Assembly: GCA_949752745.1 (NCBI GenBank)
Contig: OX457031.1
Coordinates: forward strand, 38,537,502-38,601,501
Source of the DNA: Protula sp. h YS-2021
Taxonomy: Eukaryota; Annelida; Polychaeta; Sabellida; Serpulidae
Length of the DNA: 64,000 nucleotides
Direction: 5' to 3'
Shown here: piece by piece, positions 38,650-51,399 of the stretch
Layout: the number at the start of each line of letters is the position of its first letter
How positions within the stretch are numbered: position 1 is the first letter of the stretch
Position numbers and translations under genes: made by a program
Notes under the pieces: generated by a model
What the model was told of the DNA's origin: nothing
The model's database searches: none
What the model saw: only the letters and a program-made list of their open reading frames with translations

Positions 38650-40299
38650 CTTAACATCATTTGTTTTAAAGAGATTCAACTAAACTTTGACTAAACGTGT
38701 GGTATTACAAGAATGTTATAAACGACAAAAGGATTACAACTCAGATGGATTAATTTGCCACATAGTAAAACACCTTGAAGAGCATGCAAGAGAACATAAA
38801 CAAGACCAGATTGTGTAAAATCAGGGTAGAATCTGTGGTTAAAATGTTGACTAAAAAATCTGTATAGCTTAAACAAAAACTTATTTTCAGTCGTTTACTT
38901 TCTTTTGTCCACAAGTATAACTATGCATTTTTGTTGCACTCTGATCAGAAATAATAATATATAGCTGTTTACAAACTTAGTGTTCAAACGAAATTAAACC
39001 AGTCCCTTCCTTCTTAAGCTATAGATCACAAAATTTTGTATGTTTGTAAGTATATTGCAATTAAAATTGTATTTTTGAAATTGTAAAGAAAAAATATTCA
39101 AAAGATAAAAATGATTTGGGATCAGCTTTTGTTAGTTTTTGGTGTCAGCCAAAAATATCACCACCCTAAAACAATTTATATTCTCAAAAATGTGAAGTTA
39201 TTAATTCAATAATAGGGAAAATACAAGTTACGTTTTTGATTTCCAAGCGTGTCATTCGAAAGAAAACGACACGAAACAAAGAGTAGAAACTGACCACATA
39301 TACCATTGTGGCAAAAGTTTTCCGCATACATACTCTGTTTAAGACGCCATCTTGAAACTCAATATCGTCTTTTAATTCGTAATTCATAAAATTGCTAAAC
39401 ACCGGCGCAAATATACATTCTATAGAGTTCTTTTATTTAGCAAGATGGGTTTCCATCCTTCGATAACTGGGCCAACAGTTGCCAGATAAATTTTGAACTG
39501 CTAAGTATTTGAAATAATTGAAGGAACATAAAGTATTAAATATCACGAACGTTTTGCCTGAAATATGGGCGATAACTAAAAACACTTATGAAGCACAAAT
39601 CACTACGCCTTTTGCCTTTCTAAGGGTTCGACTCAAATATGAAGTGCCCAGTATACGTTATCTATTGCTATTATAGCACAGAAATGGCCAAAATTGAAAA
39701 AAATAATCAACTTATGCATTTTGGATATATAAATAACCGTGTTAAGTCATATATGCATAACTTTCCTTTAAGAAAACGCATAAAACTGAACATATAACAA
39801 GAACAGTATTGGTTAAACATATGTCTGATTCTTTTTCTTAATTTTGAAGACCCATATCCATGCAAATTAAAGCTTTTCTGCTTTCCGTGTAAACTATCTT
39901 TCTATATTTTCTTCTCCAGTTCAACATTGAAAAATAATGGATCTCAAGGCAATCCTTTACCTTAGAAAGTGGGCATTTAAAGACGATACATGGCGTTACA
40001 ATTGGAAACTAAACTCAATCGTCACAATATTTACTGAATATAAAAATGTCACATTGCTATTTCTAGGAATTACAGAGGTCTTCCATAAACTAACATTGTA
40101 GTATTCTTGCTTTGAGGTATTCAGTTCCTACTTTAAGGTTTCTACACTGATTACAGACATCAGTTTTTTTATTATGTTGGGACGATGTCACCATCAGAAT
40201 ACGTCGATGCCAGCTACTGTAGGCATTAGAGAAATGGTCATAATACCTTCAGTCGCTAAAACCCGCAGTAGCTAATAGACTTGGCTGTATAACTTACAT

Positions 40300-41060
40300 A
40301 CTATGCCGCCCTGTGAAAGTTCCTACGTCAACAAGACGTTGATTGAGGTCGCTACGTTGATCAAATGAAAACCTTACATCTTTTTGTATTTTGGTGGTGA
40401 TTGATTGCGACCAAAAACAAATTTTCCTCAACATCTATTTAACATTGTAATGGAATCATTACTAAAAGGCAACTTTCTCTCTTCAATCTCTTTGAACAAC
40501 GTTGAAAAAGCAACGTTATTTAGTCGTTTCTTATCGCAACTCAACATCTTAATTTGCAACGCTTTTCTACGTGTCTGGTGTAAAGTTCAATAAATTTGGA
40601 ATTTGCAAAGTTGTTCATAGCAACGTTCTTTGGCAATACCAGACAGGCGTCAAGTTTTCTCTCCTACTTTTGACACATAGTCATAAAAATTTACCTCATA
40701 CATCAAGATAAGGAATAACACATGGATAGGGGTGCTTTTAACACCAGAAAACCATGACATCGTTTGAATATAACTACGTAGAGGACGATTCCAGGCAGCT
40801 TTCCTGACGTCTATGCAACGTTGCTCTCCTTATGCATATATGACCGCGTGACGTCTATCAAGAGTCCAAGCTCAAAGTATCCAACATAAAAATAACACTA
40901 TTTCGACGCCCAAAATAGGCCAAAACCGAACTTTTATCCGACGTCTGATCGCGGTGTCCATCCAACATCAGTCCAAAGTCGCATGTTTACGAAAAAGTTA
41001 CAGTCACTAGCGATTTACAACGGAGTTTACAACAACGTGTGGTGAACACTTTTCCGAAAA
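40300..41060. repeat. AACGTTG / GACGTC-rich repeat patch
   Basis: Words such as CTACGTCAACAAGACGTTGA, CAACGTTGAAAAAGCAACGT, TGACGTCTATGCAACGTTGC and ATCCGACGTCTGATCG recur through this stretch. They match the words in the 27.5-, 30.2-, 46.9- and 63.9-kb patches. No coding content is seen. Confidence 0.5.
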
Positions 41061-41195
41061 TCGTAAAGAGCGAAGTAGCATTAGTGACCCAGTAAACAAC
41101 AAGTCTTTAGCCCATTACAGGCATTGGGTCTCTGTCTTACAAATCACAAAATTGCACTTTATTTGCTAGTTACTCAGTCGCAATGAGCAACCCGT

Positions 41196-41282
41196 ATTCT
41201 ACAGTGCCCATTTAATTATGTGTATAAGCCTCGTTGATATTCTACAGTGCCAATTTAATAATGTGTATAAGCCTCGTTGATA
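41196..41282. repeat. 43-bp direct tandem duplication
   Basis: ATTCTACAGTGCCCATTTAA and the following GTGTATAAGCCTCGTTGAT are repeated almost perfectly 43 bp downstream, differing at two or three positions. It is a recent local duplication. Confidence 0.85.
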
Positions 41283-41559
41283 TGAAATCTATATAATTAT
41301 TGTTTCTAGTACAATATATTTCTAGTACAACATATGGAGTAGCAAAAATGTTGCTTATAAGCTGTTGCGGGCAGTGACTTAAAGTTAACCTCGAAATTTA
41401 TAGGACCTCCTTTTCATGCAAAATTGTATAGACGGAGAATAAACTACATTGTTTAGATGGTAATGTTGGGTTGCGATTGTACAGTTTATTTAACGATGTC
41501 AGTTCAACATTCTCCAACTTGGTCATTTCAGTTACTAGGCCCAATTACTTATTACTATT

Positions 41560-42375
41560 ATTATTATTATTAAAATCAATTTCTCAAGCGCTTATTTTAA
41601 TCAAAGCTCTATCTGGGGTCATCGGTGTGCGTTTGTCCACTCCAGTTGTCATTTGGGCAGCAGCATGTTGGACACGCTGAAAAGGGGCAAGTGAAGACTT
41701 TGGCGCTCCAAGTAATTAGCTGTTGGAAAAGTCAATATGCGATGTGATTAGAGCATGCACCAGCACTAAGATTGACAGCTTCGAATGCGTTACAAAGCTC
41801 TAATGTAGTACATAGCTGTACGCCATTTTGAGGCAATAAAATTGTCCACTGTACGACATGAATTGAAATTTGCGCCGAGATTTTTAGCACTTTTACCACC
41901 ATTGATTTTACAATTTCCAACTAAAATTGTAACCGAATCTAAATTTTTCAGAAAATTTTGGGTCATAAAAATCTTGATTTCCTTGACACTTTTCAATTAC
42001 TTTAATTTTATCCACCAAATTTTTCTTTCTGTCAAAAATACATAAAGTTGAGAATCATCAGCGTAAAAATGAATCTCTACGTCGTAATGACTGGTAAAAT
42101 CTGCGAGAGGTGACACATAAAGAGTAAACAAAAGTGGACCCAGAACTTATCCTTGTGGAATGTCCGTATCCAATGGTTTAGGAGGAGATTTGCCCACTGT
42201 CACTTATTGTTGCCTGCTCGAAAGGTAGGACTCTATCCAACTGAGTGCTTTACCCTTTAAACCAATATCGAATGGAAAGATGCTGGAGTAATACCCTATG
42301 TTGCACTATATCATATCAAAAGCTGCGCGCAAATCTAGAAGCAGCAGCAGGGGGATTCTTTTCTTGTCTAGTCCA
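41560..42375 (-). mobile_element. CR1/L2-type LINE reverse transcriptase remnant
   Basis: On the minus strand, the order of recognisable non-LTR reverse transcriptase pieces is: LLLLDLRAAFDMI (about 42350-42300, matching LLDLSAAFDTIDH), [17 protein letters not shown] (about 42150-42100), the catalytic box [10 protein letters not shown] (about 42072-42043), then C-terminal pieces HALITSHIDFSNS and APKSSLAPFQRVQHAAAQM (about 41755-41640). These match the CR1/L2 clade pattern. Several stops and frame changes interrupt it, and only part of the RT domain and the start of the C-terminal region remain. It is a dead 5'-truncated copy lying between the exon-C and exon-D units. Confidence 0.85.
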
Positions 42376-42379
42376 GAAG

Positions 42380-45300
42380 CAATATCTTAACAGAGACATT
42401 GTCTTAACAACCAATATTTAGTCGATTTTTGTTATTACAAATGCTTTATCTCTTGCCAGGAATTAGTATATATAAGAATGGATTAATATGGTCAGCTTAG
42501 AGAAAAGATATATGCAGATAACTTATATATGTCAGACAGATACATAGCAAGAAAAATAACAGATAAATGGTCTTGCAAAACCCAAGTAAACTTAATTGAG
42601 AATGCTACACGTTTACACTCTGCAGTTTTTGTGTGTTCGTCGAATATTTGTTATATTCAGCATATGACTTACTTATAATCTGGGTGTTTTCCTCTTGAAA
42701 ACGTGCATTCAACATCCAAAGACACAAGATTATATTAGATTTTTACAATTCGGAAAAGCTAAATAAATGTTCATGCAGTTGTATTAACTGGTCGATTACA
42801 CCAACAGCCTCTATTTAGCTTAACGTATCTTCTTTTGTGCCGTCTATTAAGCTACGCATGCCTAGTTGAACTAAGGTTTGATACAGAAGGCATCGAAATC
42901 AACACTACGGTCTGCATTTCTTTGTTGGTCTCTCATATATAAAAAACTGTTTTGAACTTCTATATTGAAACCCCTCCCAGTCATGCTCGTAAAAATAACT
43001 ATAAGCTCAACAAACTATGGTTTTATACAAAGCAATTAAAGTCTTTGGGTTCTTTGTCGGCTGTTTTCATCATTTACGATATGCAACTTCCTTATCAAAG
43101 TAATACATTTAAGACCTGGGCACTTTACTGTGGGAGATATGTATATTGACAACAAATATTCTACAACACAATAATTTGTTATTGATGGATATGCAGTTTG
43201 CTTTTTCCCCTAAAAGTTCATTTAGATATTCTAGTTAAGTCTCGGAATGAGCAAACATGATCACATTAAATCAATACATTTCGATAAAATTATAATCTTT
43301 TTAAAAAATGTTTTATTCTTTAAAATGGTATGTCGTTAAAAATAAAAAAAAAAACCTTCGTGAGAAAAATATATCGAAGAAAGGTTTCTGCGTAATGTTA
43401 CTCATAAAGACCATGAAATATTTAATTTCAAATATTGTTTAAATTTGATATAAAGCACAATTAAGGTATATATGGGGGTTATACGGTAGTAATGCTGGAA
43501 GCGATAATCATACAAGCAATCGGTACAAAGTTACCGATTCGCCATAATTACTCCCATTTATGCATTGGCATGCTGTACTGAAATGACCAGGGTGATGTCT
43601 TGTGCAAAGTCTTATTTTAATCTTTATTACTCTTAATAAGTTGATATGCGCAAGCACTGTTTTATTTACATTTATCTGACTCAGTTTCCACAGAAACAAA
43701 ACCAAGTTTCAAATTACAAAAAGCTATAGGAAGAGATACATTCCGAATATTGAGTTTACTGATGTTTATCTAAATATTTCACTTGAGTCCTTGAGAAATG
43801 TCTATGTCAAAAAGCATACACTAGAAATTGGCGCAATCACAACTCACGAGTGGACCGGAAATGATGTGAATTTGATACAACCCGTTGTTCAAATAAATAT
43901 ATTTACAACTTTGACTCTAAATTGTTAAAAAGTGTTGTATTATCATGTTGCCAAGAAATTGCTGACAGAAGGTAAGATTTTGAGATGGTAAATCTAGGTC
44001 TAAAATTTGGTGTCGATCCACAAAGTTGATCTCCCGATCGATTCCAAAATCAACTCCCAGCATGTTTTTGAAATAGTTCGGCCGTATATAAAATTGGGTG
44101 GTGATCGTTAAAAAGTATTTGTGTTATGGTGTTAATAAGGAATTGCAATGAAAATCCGAAATTGTTGCCAATGTCACCTTGAAATTGGGTAGCGGTTAAA
44201 ATAAATTGAAGTTCACCTACTCACTTGGATAGTGCACGTAGAAAAATTAAAGGAAACGGGTTATCAGTGTGGGAATAACAACTGGCGATGAGCGGACTGA
44301 CGACAAAACAGATAGACTACAAACGTAGATCTCCCAGGCCTAAATACAAGGTTGGGCGCTAATGATAAAGTGGTTACCGCAGTAGATGTAGTGTTTGGAA
44401 AGTGCTGTGTTCAGAGTTTCAATCAATGTGTCCCAGACTGGGGAATAACATTGATATACACCAACATTTTGATGGTTAATATAAGCGCGTTGAAATATTA
44501 TTTAAAAATCGCTTTTACGCAAAGTTTTGAAATCAGTGAGAACAACAGCATATTGAAGTTACACATATTTTTGAAACACATTTGAAATGTTTGACAAACA
44601 ACATCATTTTACCCAATCCAAAATGATTTCTTGCAGATGTAAACCCACAAATCAAAGTTCTCCAATGAAGTCGTAAATAACATAAAATATATACTCTACT
44701 TAAAAATAAATGACTCGATCCGATCTCATTGAGCTATTTCAGTATAGGACGCCAAAAGGATTTATAGCATGGCTGTGTTATCTATATAGACCTTTTCTCT
44801 AAAAATGAAAAATTAATACAGTCTCATATAGGTTAATTTAATAGAACATGATGTTTTGGCAAGAGTATAGTACAGTAATCACGAAAACATTGTTATTCCT
44901 GTTTTTCATCTTTAGACTAGATCACGAAAATTATCGTTAAAAGGGCAAAACAGAGAGCGCACAGGGATTGGCCTGCTCCTCCGCAAGCCCCGATTCACAG
45001 AAAGCGATATTTGCTTATGTAAAATATTCCCTTTTAATACTTGATCGTCTACTTCAAGGGCTCCTCAATAGTAACGGTTATTTTGTGCATCTAAAGTTGC
45101 AGCGCAGTATATAGCCTTCCAATTACTTTGGGCCATTTTGTGGGTTACAGTTGTCAACACAAACAAATTAAGTTGATAAATCATCTTTTGGTGTTTTAAA
45201 AATAAGACAATAATGTCCTCCTGAAATAGTAACTCAATACCCGGCAAATCAGCATTAATTTAATATCTCTGATCTTTCTGCTACAAATATTGCAACGTAA
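42380..45300. other. Non-coding stretch, nothing recognised
   Basis: AT-rich sequence between the LINE remnant and the exon-D duplication unit. Short open frames here (for example 44352-44585 on the plus strand) have no domain, signal or splice context that I can support. Confidence 0.5.
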
Positions 45301-45917
45301 ATGAAGACCGTAAACACGAGAAGGCGAAATTAAAATTAGTTTTATAAACCCCTTTTCGATATTTAAAATCATTTTATTAGGTTAACGAGTAAAAATACAG
45401 AAATGATAATAATGAGGACTAACAACGTTCAGTTTCACTAATGCTTCTACATAGTTCTACCCATTTTGAAATTTTGCACAACTTTATTGAGAGCATTTAC
45501 GCACTGAAAAAATATTCGCAATTGGTCATTGTCTTGCCAGGCTTCTCCAAGCTGACTTGCTGCTGAAACCTATCCTTGGCGTCCCTTTTATTTTGACAGC
45601 TTACCTGTATTCGCTCTAAAGCTTATGAAAACATTTACACGGTTGTAAGGATGCTACAACTATTCTTTGGTATTTGTTTTGAAGAGAATGGGATGTTATA
45701 AAGAGAAGCCGTTAAAACACATTCTACTATTCGCACGAATATGCTTTTCCCACCAATCTATGTCTTATAAATTCTGCAAGACAACGTATACTTAATATAC
45801 GTCTGAAGCGTTTTATTTCGCCTGTCGTTGACTTATCACCCATGATTTGTTTCATTCATCGTATAAATCTACGTCAGAGCGAAATTATCTGCATATAATT
45901 TGTGTGAGATCGAAAAT

Positions 45918-45941
45918 ATGCGCTTGTGTGTTCACGCGATT
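45918..45941 (+). promoter_or_regulatory. Conserved CpG-rich intronic element upstream of exon D
   Basis: ATGCGCTTGTG followed by TGTTCACGCGATT ends 42 nt before exon D. Compared with exon C it has two or three substitutions, including loss of one CpG. In exon E the matching stretch appears deleted or rearranged. Function is inferred only. Confidence 0.4.
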
Positions 45942-45983
45942 CAGGCTCAGATTTGATTTTTTAAACATATGATTCGCTTTCAG

Positions 45984-46376
45984 AGACCCATGCTCTCTGT
46001 TCAGATGTCGGAGAATAAACACAGATCAAAGCGTTCATATAGAAGACATAAAATGGATTGTACAGAAAGATCAACAGAAACCCGTTGCTGTCGTTTCCCG
46101 CTGATGATTGATTTTGAAAAGTTCGGATGGGATTTTGTCCTATTCCCAAGACGGTACCAAGCGTACTATTGCGCAGGAGAATGCCTTTTCTCTTATCTAC
46201 CGGGATCCCTTCATAGCCACATCACTAGCCTTCAGCTACCTGAGGATACTAGTGGAGGACCATGTTGTACACCTTCAGAGTTATCGGGCATATCAATTCT
46301 CCATTTGGATGATAAAGGAACAATACACTATCGCGAGTTGAACGCAATGATAGTTGATTTTTGTTCCTGTAATTGA
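45984..46376 (+). CDS. Ligand exon D: myostatin-like mature domain (terminal exon)
   Basis: The exon has 130 codons plus TGA and starts in phase 0 after TTCGCTTTCAG. The tail RPMLSVQM is followed by RSKR (14-17) and a 113-residue mature domain. The nine cysteines appear as DC, RCC, YCAGEC, GGPCC and FCSC. The finger motif is FGWDFV. By hand count 21 of 130 residues differ from exon C and 28 from exon E. Changes concentrate in the first 31 residues (propeptide tail and mature N-terminus) and in the LQLPEDTSGG segment between the GEC and GGPCC cysteines. The framework is almost unchanged. It is intact and lies in a duplicated block with exons C and E. The overlapping frame at 46108-46341 is a shadow. 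Like the other ligand exons it has no propeptide exon of its own nearby. Confidence 0.9.
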   Translation, partial: RPMLSVQMSENKHRSKRSYRRHKMDCTERSTETRCCRFPLMIDFEKFGWDFVLFPRRYQAYYCAGECLFSYLPGSLHSHITSLQLPEDTSGGPCCTPSELSGISILHLDDKGTIHYRELNAMIVDFCSCN

Positions 46377-46854
46377 ATTAAAGTCTCTTTTGATATGCTT
46401 CGAGAAATTTGTAGAAGCAATATTTATTCTTAATTCTATGAAACTTCACAACGACTGAAATCTTCTATTTAACTAATATTGCAAAAGGGTCATTTTTATA
46501 TTAACCAGTCTCGACTTCACCTTTCATTTAGAGAAATAGTTGGACAGAAGTGATTGCCGAAGTGGCTGCGTTGAATGATGTCAAAAACAAATTTTCGACA
46601 GAGCATCCACAATGCAAAACAACCATTTCAACGAAATGATAAACATTTACTTCTCAAACCATGCCCTTCAAGTAATTCGACAATTTTGTTAACAAGTCAC
46701 TTTGCTACTGACACCCAGTAAAATCTGATAAAGACAAAGCTGATAAATGAATCCAATAAAAAGTTGTCTATTTATGACTTCCATTGTTCAGTTTGCAGTA
46801 AATTTGTAAAGTTGCAAATTTGCACAATGCAGTTGATTGTTTGCGATGCGACCA

Positions 46855-47370
46855 AAGTGGTCACATCCCAACGTTGGATAGACGTCGGAATTTTGGTTGT
46901 ATCTATAAGTCGAAAGAACTTCTTTCCTCCACTGTTACATAGACGTCGGTACACAAGAAAATCCCTTGCCATAACCTGATCATATTATTGCTCATTGAGC
47001 CATGATAGAAATGATAGAAATGTTAAAAAAAATTATTTAAATATTAAACTAACGAAAGCTTCGCTAATGCACTTCGTTCATATATGAGGAGCGCACAGTT
47101 TTGTATTGCCTACTTTTTTTTAGAACAGACATTTAAAGTGACTTCAGACTAGTGACCCAAAGGCTTTGAAGACTCAGAGGAAAGTGTCATTGCATTGGAG
47201 GAATGTCTACGCAACAACCTTTCAAGATGAATACAAAGTGTTTATCCAATGATGATCCTCCCCCCACATCTATCGAACATTGTGGCAAGCAAGTTGTTCG
47301 AATTTAATATTAAGCGGCGTTGATCCCAAGTCTTGTTGCGTCGTGTATCCGACGTCTAATATCTAATGCT
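46855..47370. repeat. GACGTCGG / CAACGTTGG repeat patch downstream of exon D
   Basis: CAACGTTGGATAGACGTCGG occurs at 46870, CATAGACGTCGGTA at about 46937 and TCCGACGTCTAATATCTAAT at about 47349. The first part is the paralogue of the exon-C flank at 32775. The words belong to the dispersed GACGTC family seen elsewhere in the window. Confidence 0.5.
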
Positions 47371-47854
47371 TCTTCACTGAGAATGGAAAGTACCTTCGAG
47401 TTTTTTCTTACTTTCTTTCTTTTTCTGTTGATTGAAAAATTCGGTGTCCTTATTTTGCTAAAGTTATATCAAAAACGAAGTTAAAAGCATTTATATTATT
47501 ATATCGGTTTAAATTTAAACACCGGGATTTTAGAATTGCAATATTGTTTCTCTTGTTACAAGTATAACTTGATTAACGTTTATCATTTTTTCCAGATGCA
47601 TTGGTAATAACCTTTTAATATTGTTAATAACAAATGCATTGGTAATAGCCTTGCATAATTGGTAATAACAATGTTCTTGAAAAAAAATCGGAGTTGGAAA
47701 TTCCTTTTTTCTTTTTAGTTCGTTATCCTTTTTTTGTCATTTTATTTTTTTTTTATTTTTATTTTTTTTTTTTCATGTCATTTTGCGTCGGATCCCAACT
47801 GCTCCAAAACGGCTAGGGCTATCCAAATGAAATGTAGCAAACTTATAGTTGACC

Positions 47855-48155
47855 ACGGAACTTGTGCCAACCGATAACATTTTTCACCTTTGACGTCACC
47901 ATCTGCCTTGTAAAGTTATGAAATTTATGACATGGTACGCCAAATATTAGGAAAATTATTGCCTTCACATTTTCGAGAGAAATAGCCCATGACACTACAT
48001 TTTTACATGAGAACTTGTGCCAACCGATAGAAATTTTGACCGTTGACGTCACCATCTGCGCCTTATATACTTATGAAATTTATGACGTCAAGACATTGAA
48101 CGCCAAATATCAGAAAAATGATTGCCCTTACAATTTCCGTAATAAATTTACAGTT
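47855..48155. repeat. 153-bp tandem repeat, about two units, with TGACGTCA motifs
   Basis: GAACTTGTGCCAACCGATA begins units at 47858 and 48011. Each unit continues with TTGACGTCACCATCTGC, TTATGAAATTTATGAC and CGCCAAATAT. Both units hold a perfect TGACGTCA, and the second has another TGACGTCA-like site near 48083. Minus-strand open frames here are a by-product of the repeat. Confidence 0.75.
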
Positions 48156-51114
48156 ACAATTTACAAAATTATTTGGTGACCTGGTTTTTCACATGTGAAC
48201 TCATTCGAACATCGCATCAATTTTGTTAATTGGCACTTCTAATATTGATTTTTAGTTCAACCGATACAGATAGTTTCAAATTATAAGTAACTGCAGTTAA
48301 ATGCACTGAAACGCCCACTCCAACCCACTCTTCCTAGTAACCATAGTACTACAAGGTCCTCTGCCAAACAGGACAGCAAAGAAAAGGTTTACATTGAGTA
48401 CGCATTCAGTATGCCAGTTGTATCCGCAGTTTTAGTGACCAAGAATTGAGAATATTTGGTTAAGCAGCTATTTTATAGTTTAATGTTTATTTACTTATTT
48501 ATTACGACGGAGCTCTGCTCTATCTTATTGTCTGTGTACGATTCAAAAGGGAACAAGTGCCAGAAAGTGAGTTCGTTTTTTTCCACAGTCATTCAAGCTC
48601 GAAAATTTAAATTTGCAGCATAGATAGGTTTTAAAATATGTATTAGTCTGCTAACTTGTGGGCACAGTTGAAAGAATAAAATTCATCAAAGTTTTAATGC
48701 TTCGGTTTAGTCTAGTCCACATCGTGGCCAGAAATCAACCTTATATGGACGGGACACTACTTTTAACATAGAATTATACGTAACTTTTGATTTTAGGCCG
48801 GCCTTTTGTATCGTAATTTTTGTGGCCCCAAGTTAATTTTCGGTACTCGCTGGTGCAAACGGTCTAGTTTTTAATTCCGCCCTTGTATTCTTTCAAGACT
48901 TTATCTCTGCTTCTGCTTTTTTATATGTGTTATGCTTTAAAAACAGAAAAGCATAGTATGATATCTAATATTCGGTTGAAATACGCGTTAGAAATTCGAA
49001 TAAAACCGATCTATGCCGGTGCATAAAAATTATTTAAGGTTCAATTTAAAGTGTTTCAGCTTCACTGTATAGCTGATAATCTGTATATAAACCGGAAAGT
49101 TGTAAAAAAAGTATAAGTGAGTGTGATAAATATTTGTACCTTTGTGATTCTGTCTGTACATTTGATAAAAACGAATCTAATGCTTCGGTCTAGTCCAGTT
49201 CGATAAATACGTTGATACGTTGATAATATAAATACACTAATGCTCAAAATTTTCAGTGAAAATAGTATATAGTTAGATATTTAATAAGACCCGTTACAAT
49301 CAGCCCAAAATATAAAAAGTGTCATGGAGTATCCACTCTAATCACTTTCCTTCCCATTCCTGTTAATGTAATCAGAATTCGAGATCATAGTGTTACTATT
49401 TCAAAATAAGTCAAGTCCGCGCTATGTTCTATGGCCTTCTAAGTGGCAATTTTTATTATTCTTTTATCTCATATGCTGAGAGATTTTCAACTAAAATGCA
49501 TTTCTTAATTTGCTCCTTCAGTTTCGGGCAGAATCTATACTTATATTGGAGACCAGACGCAAAATAACTAGATCTAGGGTTTTCAGCAGCACTTTTTTCA
49601 ATTTTTTTCATTACGGTCGTTACATGTTTTTCATTGAAAAACAACATTTAAACAAAGTGATTAATATAAAGATAAATGGCGGTAGATTTAAAAAGTTAAG
49701 GCAATTGAAATGATCCTGCGTTGACATATGTAATCTAATCGATTGTAAAAAATTGATGGTTATCCCACGTTAAATTAATTCAACATTCGAATATCAAGAT
49801 GCTTTTGGTCATTTTGTTTATAAAAAGCTTGTAATGATTTGGGACAATATATATACATTGAAAAGTTCCAGAGTTAGACATGTTCGTATATATATTTTCT
49901 TTGTAATCCGCTTATCTTTTTGTGTATTTGTGCAAAAATTATTCAACTTTACATGATGAGTAACCTTAGCCAGAAAGGTGTTGGATGTTTTCTCCAGTGT
50001 AGCTAAAAAGCCAAGTTGCAGTTATATTTGAGGCATTTGTTACAGATATAATCTGTCTTCTGCCTTCAAGGCTCTTGATAATAAGAGACTCATTACAGGA
50101 AAGCATATTAAACCAAACGACAAGAAATTCCAATGAATCGGAATCTCTAAATAAAGGTGACAGTGCTGTTTGTATTTTGTTTATCCCATAATGTACTTTT
50201 GCAATATTTCAAAGAATACAATTTATAGATGCGTAGTCGCATGATTGCTTTTTATTAAGCTCTGACTGGAGAAAAATCTTGACATTGATTTAATCCTTAC
50301 CAAGGAATAATTCAGTAGGAAATGTAGTGAATTTAAAACATATGTGATTATTACTGATGTAAAAGTGACATCTATATGTATATCTCAATGCAAATTTTAT
50401 CTTTTTAATAACCATGGGACACGTTATTATTTCCAAATCATGGCAGCAAAGCAACGCCTATCTGCATACATTTGTTCAAAATTGGGGCATGGAGAGACAT
50501 TGGGATATGCCCTCATCAATGGCAGAAATACAACAGACCGACTTGTATAAAGGGTAGAATTTTTTCGAGGGCTACCACTGACAGATGTTACATTGACGCT
50601 ATGCTTACTGAGCATTAACACTATATGATTTCGTTATATCGAGCAATTTAAAATTGGCAATTATTGGAGAAATAATTATATGTACAGGTGTTAGAGTTTG
50701 AATACGCCTTGAAGTTGTAGTTCGGTACTGCGCTATTTGGCAATTTCTCCCAAGTAATTATAAAATAATAAAGTTTATGTTAAATTGCTGTTTGTCCTAG
50801 ACAGACTGAATATTAAATTTCATTTTTGCCAAATTTAAACCTTCTCAAAAAAGAAATATCTACGATAATTTTTAATCCACAAATATTGCCTGCATTCCTG
50901 TTTCAAGGGTTTATTTGCACATGTATCGCATGTTCTTATAAACTTTATTTCCAGTTGGTTATCAACTCTAAACCGGTGTGTTATTGATCTTGTTTTGATG
51001 CCATGTTAGTTTGATATGTTTTACACTATCAGTATAAAAATAAAACTTTCCGATCAAATACAACGAGTATACAATATAATTTCTTGGACAACATGCATAT
51101 GTCTGGTTACTGGG

Positions 51115-51172
51115 AGCCTTGTGGTAAAGCACTTAAGCGTGTGAGCGAAAATAGAAAAGGTTACTTCATTGC
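51115..51172 (+). mobile_element. Possible tRNA-derived SINE head fragment
   Basis: GAGCCTTGTGGTAAAGCACT followed by TAAGCG resembles the A-box half of tRNA-derived SINEs (TGGTAAAGCGCT). The expected B-box GGTTCGAATCC is not clear downstream. This is a weak resemblance. Confidence 0.25.
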
Positions 51173-51399
51173 ATTTTCATAACAACCCGAAAAAATCTAA
51201 GCAAAGCAGCACCATAGTCTCTCGCTGTCTTAATAATTTTATATTTTGAAAGCCCGCATTTGTGCAAATTTCCACTTGCCTGCATTTTGTGTAAACTATT
51301 TTTCAATATTTTTTATTATTCTAATTTTGAAAAAAATATTAATCTTTATTCAATCATATATTTTAGATATTGAACCACTGGATAAATCCAGTATATATG

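Larger units (their letters stand above)
30800..40000 (+). repeat. Segmental duplication unit around exon C
   Basis: The flanks of exon C are homologous by eye to the flanks of exons D and E. Landmarks upstream of the exon: GAGAATGGGACTT near 31300, against 45690 and 51664. Landmarks downstream: GCCTGAAAGGTGTTAGATG near 35730, against 49970 and 54455, followed in all three by ACAGATATAATC; and a GTAGTTC-GTACTG block at 36600, 50715 and 55268. A further block at 38940-39400 matches 55670-55980. This unit is longer than the other two because two palindrome-rich elements and a Tc1 remnant are inserted in it. Boundaries are approximate. Confidence 0.7.

Noticed and set aside
47843..48055. 70-codon minus-strand frame with internal repeats
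   Set aside because: It is a by-product of the 153-bp tandem repeat, whose length is a multiple of three.
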